Below are positions 43,853-53,480 of a stretch of 64,000 bases of DNA, one piece after another. This stretch comes from Symsagittifera roscoffensis (taxonomy: Eukaryota > Xenacoelomorpha > Acoela > Convolutidae): positions 12,936,844-13,000,843 of the forward strand of contig NC_087067.1 in the NCBI RefSeq assembly GCF_963678635.1, written 5' to 3'. Within the stretch, counting starts at the first letter, position 1. Every line of letters starts with the position of its first letter. Made by a program: the position numbers and the translations under genes. A model generated the notes under the pieces. The model saw only the letters and a list, made by a program, of their open reading frames with translations. It was not told the DNA's origin and did not search any database.

Positions 43853-46330
43853 ATGAAGAGACATAATCGGCCGATTCTTGAAAACGATGATATTCAAGAT
43901 GCTCGTGATGATCCAGGCATTAAAAATAACAAGTTAATGCGAGCTGAAAGCAATCAATTCTCAGGAACTCAAAATTCCAATCAAGCATTTCATAGTGAAA
44001 AACCATATAGAGAAAATAATGTTAAAGTTCATCCGACTTCAGACGACAAAACAGAAAGTGAAAATTATCGAACGATAAATTTCAAACATAACGGAACAAC
44101 CTCTAAAAATCAAACTACTTCGGAACCAGATTTCAAAAGAGAGCTGGAGAATTTTTACCAAGAGCTCGACGAAATCAATATTGAGTGCGCCGGCAATTTT
44201 CAAGTCAAGTTTAACCATAATAAATCTTTGAAGTGTTTCCTCGAATGCCTGTATCCCGATTGGAAAAAACCAGGAAAGGTAACATCAATACCCTGCGCAA
44301 GGATACCTAAAGTGTTTGTACGGAAAGATTATTCAAGCAAATGCCTTCAAAAACATTTCAACTCACAGCGAAAAGGTGATGATGGTGAAGGGAAAATTTA
44401 CCGATTTTTTCTAAAGGAAGTCGCAACGGACGATGGAGGTATAATTGTTCTCCCTAACGTTAATGGGAATCATATTTTCAAACAAGGTGGTTTGGGTTCA
44501 GTCGAAATAGATATGATTGTAGCTCACCCTTGGAAAGGAATTTTCGTTTTCAATGTCAAGAACGAAAGCGGATTCCGATTTGGAAAAAATAAACAAAATG
44601 ACGAAAACGACTGGATTGAAAAACTCCAATCAGAAATGTTGAAGCATACCAATTTTATACGATATCTTTTGGACTACAGCAAACTTTCGGATCAATCAAC
44701 AACCTTGTCATCAAGGGGAGAAAGTGAGGTTACTGAAACGGATACAGTTCGAATTCATGCAGTTTTTTGCTATATTCCTGACGATTTAAGCTCACTAACA
44801 AAACTTGCAGATAATGACGCAAATTGGTACAATCATGGTGTTGTTCAGAAAAGCGGCCTTGGTAATGTTATAGTGTTTCAAAAATCGGATTTAAAAAAAT
44901 TTGAGACAAAATGGAAAGAAGAATTAGAAAAAATCTCATCAATGGAAAATTCTGCGGCTTTCGACATTTTGGTCGCTCGACTTGTTGCACTCAACTCACA
45001 GAACGGGGCCAGCGCTGTGATTCACCAGAAAATTGTGTCAAATGAGTTGCAATCCTTTAATGTTCTCAACAAAAATAGCGAAGTAAGAAATAGACTTGAG
45101 CAACAACTTAGTGAAACTCTTCCACAAGAAGAAGACAAAGAGTGCAAAAAAAAATTGATAAAGTTTATGAAGGAAATTTCTACACCGCCCATAAATGGAA
45201 GAAGACGATTTTTTTTCTGGACGAAAGAGCAGGTTAATGTTATAGCCACTGTCTTCAAAGGGCTGATGAAATCGACAAATGAAGGAATGCGGGTAATGGT
45301 AAAAGGAGCTAAAGGCACAGGTAAAACGATACTTATGATATATTTGGCTCGTTTAGCTGAGCTGGAATTTAAGAATCAGAAAAATGGCGGCAGAGTTATC
45401 ATTTGCAATGGCGATAGGGGCTCACCTGTTCTCCTGTTTTCACAACTAAGATTGAAGTTGAAAAACACAGGAATCGAATTTGTCATAGATTACAGAAAAT
45501 TGCATGAAACCTTGAACAATATAGCAGAAAATTGCATTGTTTTCTTCGATGAGACTTATTTCAATGTGCACTCGAACTTTCTGGCACAGTTGAACAAAAG
45601 AGCTCATTGCTGTGTTTTTTCTTCAGAGGGAAGATATAGCGCCATAAATTCCTTCAAAAGCTTATATTTGACACTTGCTCTAAGGTCCACCAGCAGCCTA
45701 CAAATATTTTTCAATAACTTGCTGAAAAACACTTTATCGATTCCGGATATGAATGGAGCCATTAGTCATAGTCTGATAGGAAGCAACAGTCCAGATATAA
45801 AAATCTACCGAGCCAGCGATGGTTGTGATTTTAAGTACTTCTGGGAAAAATGCGTCGAAACGGTTTGTAAATACGCAACTGAAACATCAACCAAATTGTC
45901 AACGTCAATTCCAACGAGAAATCTTGTTTCAGAAAAATCAGAAATGGATAAATTAGAAATTCTTGTGATATTTGACTTCTTGTCGCTCAAAAGCCAACTA
46001 AACATTCTTTCCCAATTGAAAGAGAAAAATCTGAATCTCTGCTCGGCGTCATATAAAAATGTGTCCGGAAGGAAGAACCACGACCAAAATTTACCCACTA
46101 TTAGACTGGAGCCTTCTACACTTGTAGGTGGCACTGAGTTCGGATGTGTCATAGTACTCCTAGAACGTTCAGTGAACATCTCACCGTTGAATTTCATACG
46201 AAGATTTTTCGTGTCTGCAACCCGGGCGACAACCAACTTGGCCGTTGTTGCTACCGACTTAGCAAGTACAAAAACTGCCCTGAGTATAGAGGAAATTGAG
46301 GCCCATTTATCCCAATTGTACGACTTTTAA
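43853..46330 (+). CDS. NERD-like nuclease domain plus P-loop/SF1-helicase-like ATPase, intronless
   Basis: 825 codons from ATG 43853; an in-frame TTG lies further upstream but ATG is preferred. Residues 1-95 are polar and probably disordered. About 174-270 resembles NERD: GDDGEGKIYRFF, EIDMIVAHPWKGIFVFNVKN. The Asp of EID and the Lys of NVK fit a PD-(D/E)xK core, but the acidic residue before xK is Asn, so cleavage is doubtful. Walker A is GAKGTGKT (45305-45328), Walker B IVFFDE (to about 45553), and FVSATRATTNLAVV (46207-46250) corresponds to SF1 helicase motif VI. NERD joined to SF1-type helicase is known mainly from prokaryotes and some eukaryotes. The gene is opposite in strand to the host phosphatase, within its 30-kb intron. 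Likely DNA or RNA processing; substrate unknown. Confidence 0.82.
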   Translation: MKRHNRPILENDDIQDARDDPGIKNNKLMRAESNQFSGTQNSNQAFHSEKPYRENNVKVHPTSDDKTESENYRTINFKHNGTTSKNQTTSEPDFKRELENFYQELDEINIECAGNFQVKFNHNKSLKCFLECLYPDWKKPGKVTSIPCARIPKVFVRKDYSSKCLQKHFNSQRKGDDGEGKIYRFFLKEVATDDGGIIVLPNVNGNHIFKQGGLGSVEIDMIVAHPWKGIFVFNVKNESGFRFGKNKQNDENDWIEKLQSEMLKHTNFIRYLLDYSKLSDQSTTLSSRGESEVTETDTVRIHAVFCYIPDDLSSLTKLADNDANWYNHGVVQKSGLGNVIVFQKSDLKKFETKWKEELEKISSMENSAAFDILVARLVALNSQNGASAVIHQKIVSNELQSFNVLNKNSEVRNRLEQQLSETLPQEEDKECKKKLIKFMKEISTPPINGRRRFFFWTKEQVNVIATVFKGLMKSTNEGMRVMVKGAKGTGKTILMIYLARLAELEFKNQKNGGRVIICNGDRGSPVLLFSQLRLKLKNTGIEFVIDYRKLHETLNNIAENCIVFFDETYFNVHSNFLAQLNKRAHCCVFSSEGRYSAINSFKSLYLTLALRSTSSLQIFFNNLLKNTLSIPDMNGAISHSLIGSNSPDIKIYRASDGCDFKYFWEKCVETVCKYATETSTKLSTSIPTRNLVSEKSEMDKLEILVIFDFLSLKSQLNILSQLKEKNLNLCSASYKNVSGRKNHDQNLPTIRLEPSTLVGGTEFGCVIVLLERSVNISPLNFIRRFFVSATRATTNLAVVATDLASTKTALSIEEIEAHLSQLYDF

Positions 46331-46561
46331 TGCTTTCAATAATATAAACAAAAAGCTCATGCGAAAAAAATATATATTTTTTACCGGCTTAGCTGTAAAC
46401 AGAAAACAAAACCATCTAATGTCAGCAGTTTCTTCTTCAGATAAGATCATACAGAAAAAAAGGAGAAAGTTGGATGAACCCAGTTTTAATTTTTCATTAA
46501 CACCTTAAACTCAATCTTAAGAATCTAAAAATTTTCAAAAACAATGATAGCCAGTTGCTGT

Positions 46562-46567
46562 AATAAA
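46562..46567 (+). terminator. Possible polyadenylation signal of the NERD gene
   Basis: First AATAAA after the stop codon, 232 bp downstream, in A/T-rich sequence. Consensus only. Confidence 0.4.
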
Positions 46568-46849
46568 GAATTTCATAAAAATTAATTTGAATTATAAACT
46601 TAGCAAAAAAATATTTTGAAATTGTGATGATCTGAACAAAAACCTAGAAATTAGGCATCTTCAATAGTCATAAACAAGTAGATACTTATTAAAAAATGAG
46701 ACGAAATACGATTTAAAAATTTTAAAAGTTCAAAAGCTTTTTTTAGAAACTTTTAAAAATTTTCACAAAAATATTTTTTTTCCCGAAAAAATGCAAAACA
46801 CCAAATTTGGTGGAGTAAAGCAAAACTTTTGCGTTCAACATAAAACTTT

Positions 46850-47199
46850 ACTTAATTGCACTGGCTCGCTCGCTTTATTTATACGAAAATAAACTATGAA
46901 CAAACATTTCAAATTCGTTTTTCGCGAGATAATTTAAACTGTCGTTCGAATCACGGCTGAGAAGGACTTAAAATAATATACCACTCAGCCCAAACTAATG
47001 CTTGTTTGTGAAATCTAATTTTAAGCGGGATTTTTTTAACCATCGTAAAACTATTTTTCTGAAAAAACGGAAAAATGAAAAAAAAAATGGAATGTTTTTT
47101 TTTATGATTTCCAAATGCGTTACTTCAATTAGAGCGACAGATAAAAATCTTAAATACACCCGAAGACAAAGTTCCTCCGCAATTTTGGTGGTCGGAACA
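46850..47199 (-). repeat. TGTTCCGACC repeat family, reverse copy
   Basis: Read on the minus strand it starts TGTTCCGACCACC at 47199, then GAGGAACTTTGTCTTCGGGT, GTGATTCGAACGACAGTTT and AAAGCGAGCGAGCC, the same order as the copy at 308. Hence the NERD gene is bracketed by two copies pointing at each other. Confidence 0.65.
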
Positions 47200-47245
47200 A
47201 CAAACCAGTTTAATATTGTATAATTTCATGTAAATGTGTTAAAAA

Positions 47246-48397
47246 ATGAATGAGCACGAAAAGTCAATACTAATAAACAGCAATGAACGTCACTATCTAG
47301 TGAACAAAGACAGTCTGCCATTATATTTATCAATTTTGCTGAAGAGTCTAAAGAAATGTGAATCCACCATAGTTATCATTGGAACCATACCAGAGATGAA
47401 ATGCTTGAAAAAAATGAAATTAGCAGAGATAAGTTTCGGTTCGTGTTCAGTTGAAGTTCAACACTGTTTATTCGATGGGGATCAAATGGTACTAATTTTC
47501 TCTAATTTCGCTCGCGCACTCTCTCTCCAAGCTCTTACGTGGTATCAAAATCGGAAAATATCAGCGGTGATCAAAATTATTGGAAATGAGTTTGAAAACC
47601 AGATCAATCAATTAGCAGAAGGCGAATGCTCGGCAAACCTACAGTGTTTCAACGGTTTGACATATAACATTAGTTATACTTCGAGGGACTTGATTGACAT
47701 TACTGAATTTTGCTGTTCCTTAAAAGAACAGAGAAATGATGTTTGCGAACAACGGTTATCGGATCCAATGATAATAAAATCAGAAATTTCAAATGAGTTA
47801 AAATACTCGTGGGAAGACGTCGAGAATTCATTACAAGAGGTCAAACATTTCACGATTTTCGGGGTCGGCATCAAAAAATTCAATTATTACACTCTTTCTT
47901 TCAGTGTGCTGCTAGAAGAATATCGCCAGTGTATCAAATCAGGCTGTAAAGCGCCAGCTGTAAAATTCAGAGCGGAAGCAGCAAATTTCATCCTTGTTTT
48001 GTTGAAGTCACTCACCGAAACCATTTTCAACATTTCAAAAAAGGACAAATTTAACCGGCTTCTTTATTTTATGGGTATTCAGTATGCAAAATATTCGGTT
48101 TGGTTCAATCCAAATTTTTCGAAGGGTTATCTTCAAATCATTCGAATTTGCCAAGATGTCTTAAAAACACTAAAGCATGAAAAGGATTGGCTCATTACGG
48201 AAGCGAACAAGACCTCTAAATGTACATTCCTGAACGATTTGATCAAAAACAATCGATCTGAAACTACGAGTTTACATGTTCAAACAATACCACGAATGGA
48301 CACAAGTTACTATAATCATTTTGAGTTTCTGCAACTCCTCCAAAGAGCAGCTGGCTTTAGAGAAAAGGGACATATAGAGTTTCTATTCTTATATTGA
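47246..48397 (+). CDS. Unrecognised 383-residue protein next to the NERD gene
   Basis: An intact ORF from ATG 47246 (MNEHEKSILINSNERHYLVN) to TGA 48395-48397, with AATAAA four bases after the stop at 48402-48407. Composition is soluble and mixed. The N-terminal third looks like alternating strands and helices (STIVIIGTIPE, QMVLIFSNFARALSLQALTW, ISAVIKIIG). The C-terminal half is helical (NYYTLSFSVLLEEYRQCIKS, FILVLLKSLTETIF). No signal peptide, membrane span or known domain is seen. It lies 0.9 kb downstream of the NERD-helicase gene on the same strand, separated by a repeat copy, so a functional link is only a possibility. It could be a retained single-exon gene or a transposon-carried gene. 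Confidence 0.6.
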   Translation: MNEHEKSILINSNERHYLVNKDSLPLYLSILLKSLKKCESTIVIIGTIPEMKCLKKMKLAEISFGSCSVEVQHCLFDGDQMVLIFSNFARALSLQALTWYQNRKISAVIKIIGNEFENQINQLAEGECSANLQCFNGLTYNISYTSRDLIDITEFCCSLKEQRNDVCEQRLSDPMIIKSEISNELKYSWEDVENSLQEVKHFTIFGVGIKKFNYYTLSFSVLLEEYRQCIKSGCKAPAVKFRAEAANFILVLLKSLTETIFNISKKDKFNRLLYFMGIQYAKYSVWFNPNFSKGYLQIIRICQDVLKTLKHEKDWLITEANKTSKCTFLNDLIKNNRSETTSLHVQTIPRMDTSYYNHFEFLQLLQRAAGFREKGHIEFLFLY

Positions 48398-48401
48398 CTA
48401 A

Positions 48402-48407
48402 AATAAA
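48402..48407 (+). terminator. Polyadenylation signal of the 383-residue ORF
   Basis: AATAAA starts four bases after the TGA stop, inside ACTAAAATAAAAGTG. Confidence 0.5.
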
Positions 48408-48685
48408 AGTGCAGGAGTTTTTTTTCTGGAAAAGTCTTACAAATTGTTAGAAAAAGACTTACAAAATGAAGAAATCAAGTCGTGATCATGCATGTACCAG
48501 AAAAAGACAAAAAAAATTGACCTTGAAAAGCTGGGTTACCTCATTTAGCCATTATTGAGCAAAAACACATTTGGAATTAAAATTCTGGGGAAAAATAGGG
48601 GAAAACGGAAAAGAGTCCCTTTTTGTGGCACGAGATAGAGGCGTAAAACTCTTTGTTTAAAAAATTACTATATCTCCCCGTTTAG

Positions 48686-49159
48686 TCTCAAAAGAACCCG
48701 GATGACGATAGCGCATCACTTTTTTCTCTAAGTCAGTATCAAAGCATCCTATCAAGTTTTAATTCAAGATTGGATATCACCAATGCCCTGTTCAAGCAAT
48801 ACAGAAACAGTCTGAATACGGAATCTTCGTGTAGTTTAGTAGCAAACAGACGGGAAATTGGCAGATCTTGTGCCGAATCTGCGAGATGGTGTTTATCGCA
48901 AATAGATACACGTGGATCAAGTGTTATTTTCCTCGATGTCGCAAAGTTTGTTTTTAATGGCCTGCATATGGACCCATTCAGTGGCGAATGTTACGATGTG
49001 CTTTTCGAATTATTGGAAGCGGAAATAAAAAAAGCCTCGGAAAAGAAAGAAAAATTGGATCTAGCTGAACTTGCGGAGAAAGACATAAATGCATCGCCTG
49101 TACTTGAGGAGTGGCTGCAAAAACTCTATCCGGAAGGACCCCCTGTAGATGATCAATAA
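48686..49159 (+). CDS. Unrecognised ORF, probable 3' exon
   Basis: The frame is open from a TAG just before 48686 to TAA 49157-49159 and has no ATG near its start. It may begin after the acceptor-like TTTTTTCTCTAAG at about 48733. The chain includes LFKQYRNSLNTESSCSLVA, RSCAESARWCLSQIDTRGSS, FLDVAKFVFNGL and a charged coiled-coil-like FELLEAEIKKASEKKEKLDL, ending LQKLYPEGPPVDDQ. GC content and codon pattern look coding. No family recognised. It is on the same strand as the NERD and 383-residue genes and could be the last exon of a spliced gene whose other exons I cannot place, or a decayed copy. Confidence 0.45.
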   Translation, partial: SQKNPDDDSASLFSLSQYQSILSSFNSRLDITNALFKQYRNSLNTESSCSLVANRREIGRSCAESARWCLSQIDTRGSSVIFLDVAKFVFNGLHMDPFSGECYDVLFELLEAEIKKASEKKEKLDLAELAEKDINASPVLEEWLQKLYPEGPPVDDQ

Positions 49160-49627
49160 CTTTGTCGTATTGATCAAAATTCCATTAAATGACGGTGGAA
49201 ATTATATCACGCGGGTCTGCATTATTAAAATTGCAATTATAGATTTTGGTAATATAAAAATGTTTGGTACTTTTGGTACTATTTTTCTAATTAAAATTTA
49301 TTTTTAAGTGTTTTGGTAGCGTGCTTTACTTTAATTTGGCAAAAATTTCTGAGTCGGAATTATTTGCTGTTTACATGTTAATGTTTCCGAATTCGCCAAA
49401 TTAGCAAATTTCAAATCCAACCATAGATTTTTGATACCAGCTAATTTATATTGTTGGTATTGAGTGCAAGACATATTGTATATCAGACCAGACCGAGATA
49501 AAAAGCACTTCAATCATCAAAATGATATCATTTTTTCTTCTGAATTTGGAGCATCAAAAAAAACGTAGGCCAAAAACTTCCCTATACAAATAAAACAAGA
49601 CTGCTCGTATCAGGGCGAAGCCCTGAA
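49160..49627. other. Spacer with small stem-loop
   Basis: No gene. CAGGGCGAAGCCCTG (6-bp stem, 3-base loop) at 49611-49625 directly precedes the next repeat; the related words GCTCGTATCAGGGC also occur near 33147. Confidence 0.45.
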
Positions 49628-50128
49628 TGTTCCGACTGCCTTTAAGGTTTATGGAGCAGCAGTAATGAAATAAAAAAAAATATATGAAATAAAATAAAAC
49701 GAAATTTTTTATTCTAAAACTTGAAATTTTTTATGAAAATCATTCCCCCACACGCCATATAAAATACAAAAGGATAGATTTCGCTACTTGTAACAAATCA
49801 ATTATGGCAAATAAGCTTCGTTCAACCAATTTGGAACGATTTCCAAGACGGATTAACTCTCCGCTTACGCGTTAATAGCGCGAAATATATCGCGCGTTAA
49901 TTGTCCCAAATTGGTCAAAATGGCAATCTTAAAACCCTCATAACTTTACAAAAAATGATCACAGGTGAAATATCTTTTCAAATTTAAGCTCAGGACAACA
50001 ATACCTTTTGAATGGTTTAAAAAAATTCCGTCAAAAGTGGCTAGTTAAAAAGTCGAAATTTGTCTGAAGAAAAAAAAACCCACCCCGAGCACAAATATTC
50101 CGTTACTTTCGTATCGAAAGTCGGAACA
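49628..50128 (+). repeat. CGCG-hairpin repeat family, complete copy
   Basis: TGTTCCGACT at 49628 is the exact inverse of AGTCGGAACA at 50119-50128, giving a 501-bp unit. The interior hairpin GCGCGAAATATATCGCGC is at about 49877. The terminal word is shared with the TGTTCCGACC family, suggesting related non-autonomous elements. Confidence 0.75.
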
Positions 50129-51110
50129 ACAAGCACAAGCTTTCATTTGGTTCCATTTGGTTTCATTTAACTCGAAATTACTCAATGACAGACGATTTGC
50201 TTCGATTTGTATTTCGCCAATCAAGAGGTTTATTAGAGCTGCCAACAAATCAAGGATAACGAGAATAACACAAACAAAACAAGTACCGGTTTTTTCCTAC
50301 AAAACCCTGACTAATTATTTAAAGTAATAAATCAAGGCTTCGTTGAATACTTTTATAAAAATCTACCAAGTTGAAACTTGCTGCAAATGGTGAACAAAAA
50401 ATACAACCAATGAAAATTTTAAACCCGTTTATTGCGGTTATCTTGAGAATTATTTTGCTTGGAGCAAAATATATAATGAACAAAGAAACCATTTGTTGAA
50501 TTTCAAAAAACCGTTAAAAATTGGATTTGGTGGCGTTATTAAGTCTAATTATACACATAATGAAAGCTTAAGCGTTTGAAGACCTTCATTTGAAAAAAAA
50601 TTAATGTACATCAAGTATATAAGTGATAAACCTTTAGATTACTAAAATTTAGAATTTAAAACAAAAAAAACAAAACGCTAGAAAAAAAATCTTATCTAGT
50701 TTCACCCACCTTATAAACAGCTCGAAAAGCCTACGGGGAAAAATGTCCAAGGAATTCTCGACTATTCCAATCATATCGACAAAAAAATTTCTGACTAGTG
50801 ATTTAAAGTGTAACAAACCGAAACAAAAACAATTGCTTTGTTTGTTCAATTTATATAATTTTTTTGCTCATCTTAACCTCAAAGTCTTAGCAAAAACTGA
50901 ATTTCATAATTTTTTAATGAATCTTTCACGTTTACAGCTTTTTTCAGTTTTTTAAAATTCAAAACCATGCTTTCAATTTTCGTATTAGTGTAAAATTCTT
51001 TGAAATAATACGGTTTTAAGAAAAGACATAAACTTGAAAAGAAAACAAATGTCAAACCGGGAAAAAGTACATTTGGGCTTGAAAAAATCTTAAGACTTTT
51101 TCTGGAAAAA
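50129..51110. other. Intron segment without recognised features
   Basis: AT-rich. A plus-strand frame at 50743-50955 is not supported by composition or motif. No repeats identified. Confidence 0.4.
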
Positions 51111-52775
51111 AAACGAAAAAGTCATCGGCACCTAAATAAGATTTTGAATTACGTTCATCGAGTTTCAAAAAGCACCAATGGTCGGTGAATTCAAAAATAT
51201 AAAAACACAGTCAACAGAAAATGGAAAAGCGTAAACGAACTCAGGTAAACCAAAAAAGATATCAATTTTTAATTTTTAAGAATCTTTTACAATTGGCTAA
51301 TTTTTTCAAAATAAAGACAACCCAAGTAATGTGCTTAAGATTTAATTGATGGTTTCAGAACCACAAGTATTTTTTTTTCAGCAATTCACTTCATAAAGTT
51401 TAAATGAAGTTTCAAAATTAGACCAATTTGCAGCACAGCGAGTCAAGAAATTATAAAATGCGGTTTTCATAAGCATTCGGTTCAGGGGCCGACTTTAGGC
51501 GGGGGAGGGGGTGATTTTTTGGTCGAAAATTCAAAAAAGTGCCTAAAAATGCCGTTTTTGGCTTGTTTTTTAAAATTTTGTCAGCGGCGCAGATATTTTA
51601 CCAAAACAGGGTCTTTTTAAGGCTTTGGGAGAGCTCAGAAAGTCAATTTGGTCGACCTAAGAAAATTGAGTCTGCCCCCCCCCCCCTCGGGAAAATCCTG
51701 GATCCGCCCCTGATTAATATAATCAAAAAAATTATATGAAATAAAATAAAACGAAATTTTTTATTCTAAAACTTGAAATTTTTTTAGAAAAATCATCCCC
51801 CCACACGCCATATAAAGTACAAAAGGATAGATTTCGCTACTTGTAACAAATCAATTATGAAAAATAAGCTTCGTTCAACCAATTTGGAACAATTTTCAAG
51901 ACGGATTAAATCTCCGCTTACGCGTTAATAGCGCGATTTATATCGCGCGTTAATTGTCCCAAATTGGTCAAAATGGCAATCTTTAAACCCTCATAACATT
52001 ACGAAAAATGATCACAGGTGAAATATCTTTTCAAATTTAAGCTCAGGACAACAATACCTTTTGAATAAAAAAATTCCGTCAAATGTGGCTATTTAAAAAG
52101 TCCAAATTTGTCTGAAGAAAAAAAAACCCACCCCGAGCACAAATATTCCGTTACTTTCTGGAAAAAAAAACGAAAAAAATCATCGGCACCTAAATAAGAG
52201 TCTGAATTACGTTCATCGACTTTCAAAAAGCACCAATGGTCGGTGAATTCAAAAATATAAAAACACAGTCAACAGAAAATGGAAAAGCGTAAACGAACTC
52301 AGGTAAACCAAAAAAGATATCAATTTTTGATTTTTAAGAATCTTTTACAATTGGCTAATTTTTTCAAAATAAAGACAACCCAAGTAATGTGCTTAAGATT
52401 TAATTGATTGGTTTCAGAACCACAAGTATTTTTTTTTCAGCAATTCACTTCATAAAGTTTAAATGAAGTTTCAAAATGTGACCAATTTGCAGCACAGCGA
52501 GCCAAGAAATTATAAAATGCGGTTTTCAGAAATATTCGGTTCAGGGGCCGATTTTAGGGGGGAGGGGGGCGTTGATTTTTTGGTCGAAAATTCAAAAAAG
52601 TGCCTAAAAATGCCGTTTTTGGCTTGTTTTTTAAATTTTTGTCAGCGGCGCAGATATTTTACCAAAACAGGGTCTTTTTAAAGCTTTGGGAGAGCTCAGA
52701 AAGTCAATTTGGTTGACCTAAAAAAATTGAGTCTGCCCCCCTCGAGAAAATCCTAGATCCGCCCCTGATTAGGTT
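51110..52775. repeat. Direct duplication of about 610 bp, period about 1,060 bp
   Basis: 51110-51720 and 52165-52772 match closely over their whole length, e.g. CATCGGCACCTAAATAAGA, CAATGGTCGGTGAATTC and AAATGGAAAAGCGTAAACG. The unit ends in GACTTTAGGCGGGGGAGG / GATTTTAGGGGGGAGG and GGATCCGCCCCTGATTA. Between them lies a CGCG-hairpin repeat copy (51731-52160), which itself matches 49680-50120. So a block containing the repeat was duplicated. Confidence 0.85.
51731..52160 (+). repeat. CGCG-hairpin repeat family, copy 4
   Basis: Collinear with 49680-50115. The hairpin GCGCGATTTATATCGCGC has a 7-bp stem here. It breaks off at CCGTTACTTTC, where the neighbouring duplication resumes. Confidence 0.75.
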
Positions 52776-53061
52776 CAAGTTTTGCAAAACATAGCCAACA
52801 GACAGGAAAAAATGACAGTGAACCTAAAGAGAGCAAAAAATGATCATAATTTGCGGTTTTCATCAGCGCTAGGTTCAAGTTTTTCGCCAGACAGGAAAAA
52901 TGGCAACAAACCCAAGTTAGCAAAAAAAAACCCAAAGAGCAAAAACTAGAGCTTCAAAGATGTAAAATCTTGCTAAATCTCGTGCTTCGATGGCGTTGAT
53001 GGCGTCGAAAAGTTCCTTTCTTTTTAATAACACGAGCATGAAAAATTCTGAAAATTCTTAC

Positions 53062-53151
53062 CATAATCTGACTCCATTCTGAAGAGTGCCATCTCCTCCT
53101 TTGTTTTCTCTTCCCCGCTTTTTGCTGAATGGGCCTTCATACCGCAAACCA
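53062..53151 (-). CDS. Receptor-type tyrosine phosphatase, juxtamembrane exon
   Basis: This is a 90-base exon between acceptor TTTTTTGCAG and donor GTAAGA on the minus strand. Joined to the membrane exon it continues LRRRGLRYEGPFSKKRGREN and ends in NGVRL, a basic, glycine-rich juxtamembrane stretch as expected just inside the membrane. It is separated from the membrane exon by only 184 bp, whereas the following intron is about 30 kb. The phases (one base in, two out) match both neighbours. The sequence itself is not conserved enough to identify alone; the assignment depends on context and phase. Confidence 0.7.
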
Positions 53152-53335
53152 CTGCAAAAAAGAGAGCGCCTATTACCAGTTTGCTCAAAAAAAAGAGAGA
53201 GGGAGATATGAAAACACCTTGATATGAATAATTTACATAAGTAGTAAAACAATCACATCACGGAAAACACCCTAACGACTGCCAATTAGCTAATAGGTTC
53301 TCATAATCATTATCAAACATTTTCTCAAAACTCAC

Positions 53336-53480
53336 CGCCGACGTAATTTGACCTCAATATTGACCCTGACCGCGATTGCCATTAACAGGATAAGGGTGAG
53401 GGTGACAATCATAGCAATTGGGGTTGGGTCGTCCACGAATATGCGCACCATGTTCATGCCCACTATCAACTTATGTGGGG
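53336..53480 (-). CDS. Receptor-type tyrosine phosphatase, transmembrane exon
   Basis: On the minus strand the acceptor GATTTTTTTAG and donor GTGAGT bound 145 bases. The translation contains HKLIVGMNMVRIFVDDPTP followed by a hydrophobic span, IAMIVTLTLILLMAIAV, and a basic stop-transfer stretch, KLRRR. This is a single-pass type I membrane segment with positive charges on the C-terminal side. The DDPTP just before the membrane is typical of membrane-proximal ectodomains. Two leading bases (CC) complete the single base left by exon 59323-59433, giving Pro. GC content is much higher than in the flanking DNA. The exon could in principle belong to another receptor, but the phase chain to the phosphatase exons is unbroken. 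Confidence 0.72.

Noticed and set aside
45022-46236. Minus-strand ORFs of 98 and 143 codons
   Set aside because: Shadows of the NERD-helicase coding frame; no motif.
51539-52681. ORFs at 51539-51739 and 52463-52681 as genes
   Set aside because: Both fall in the duplicated repeat unit; they overlap a low-complexity G/C block and have no conserved start.
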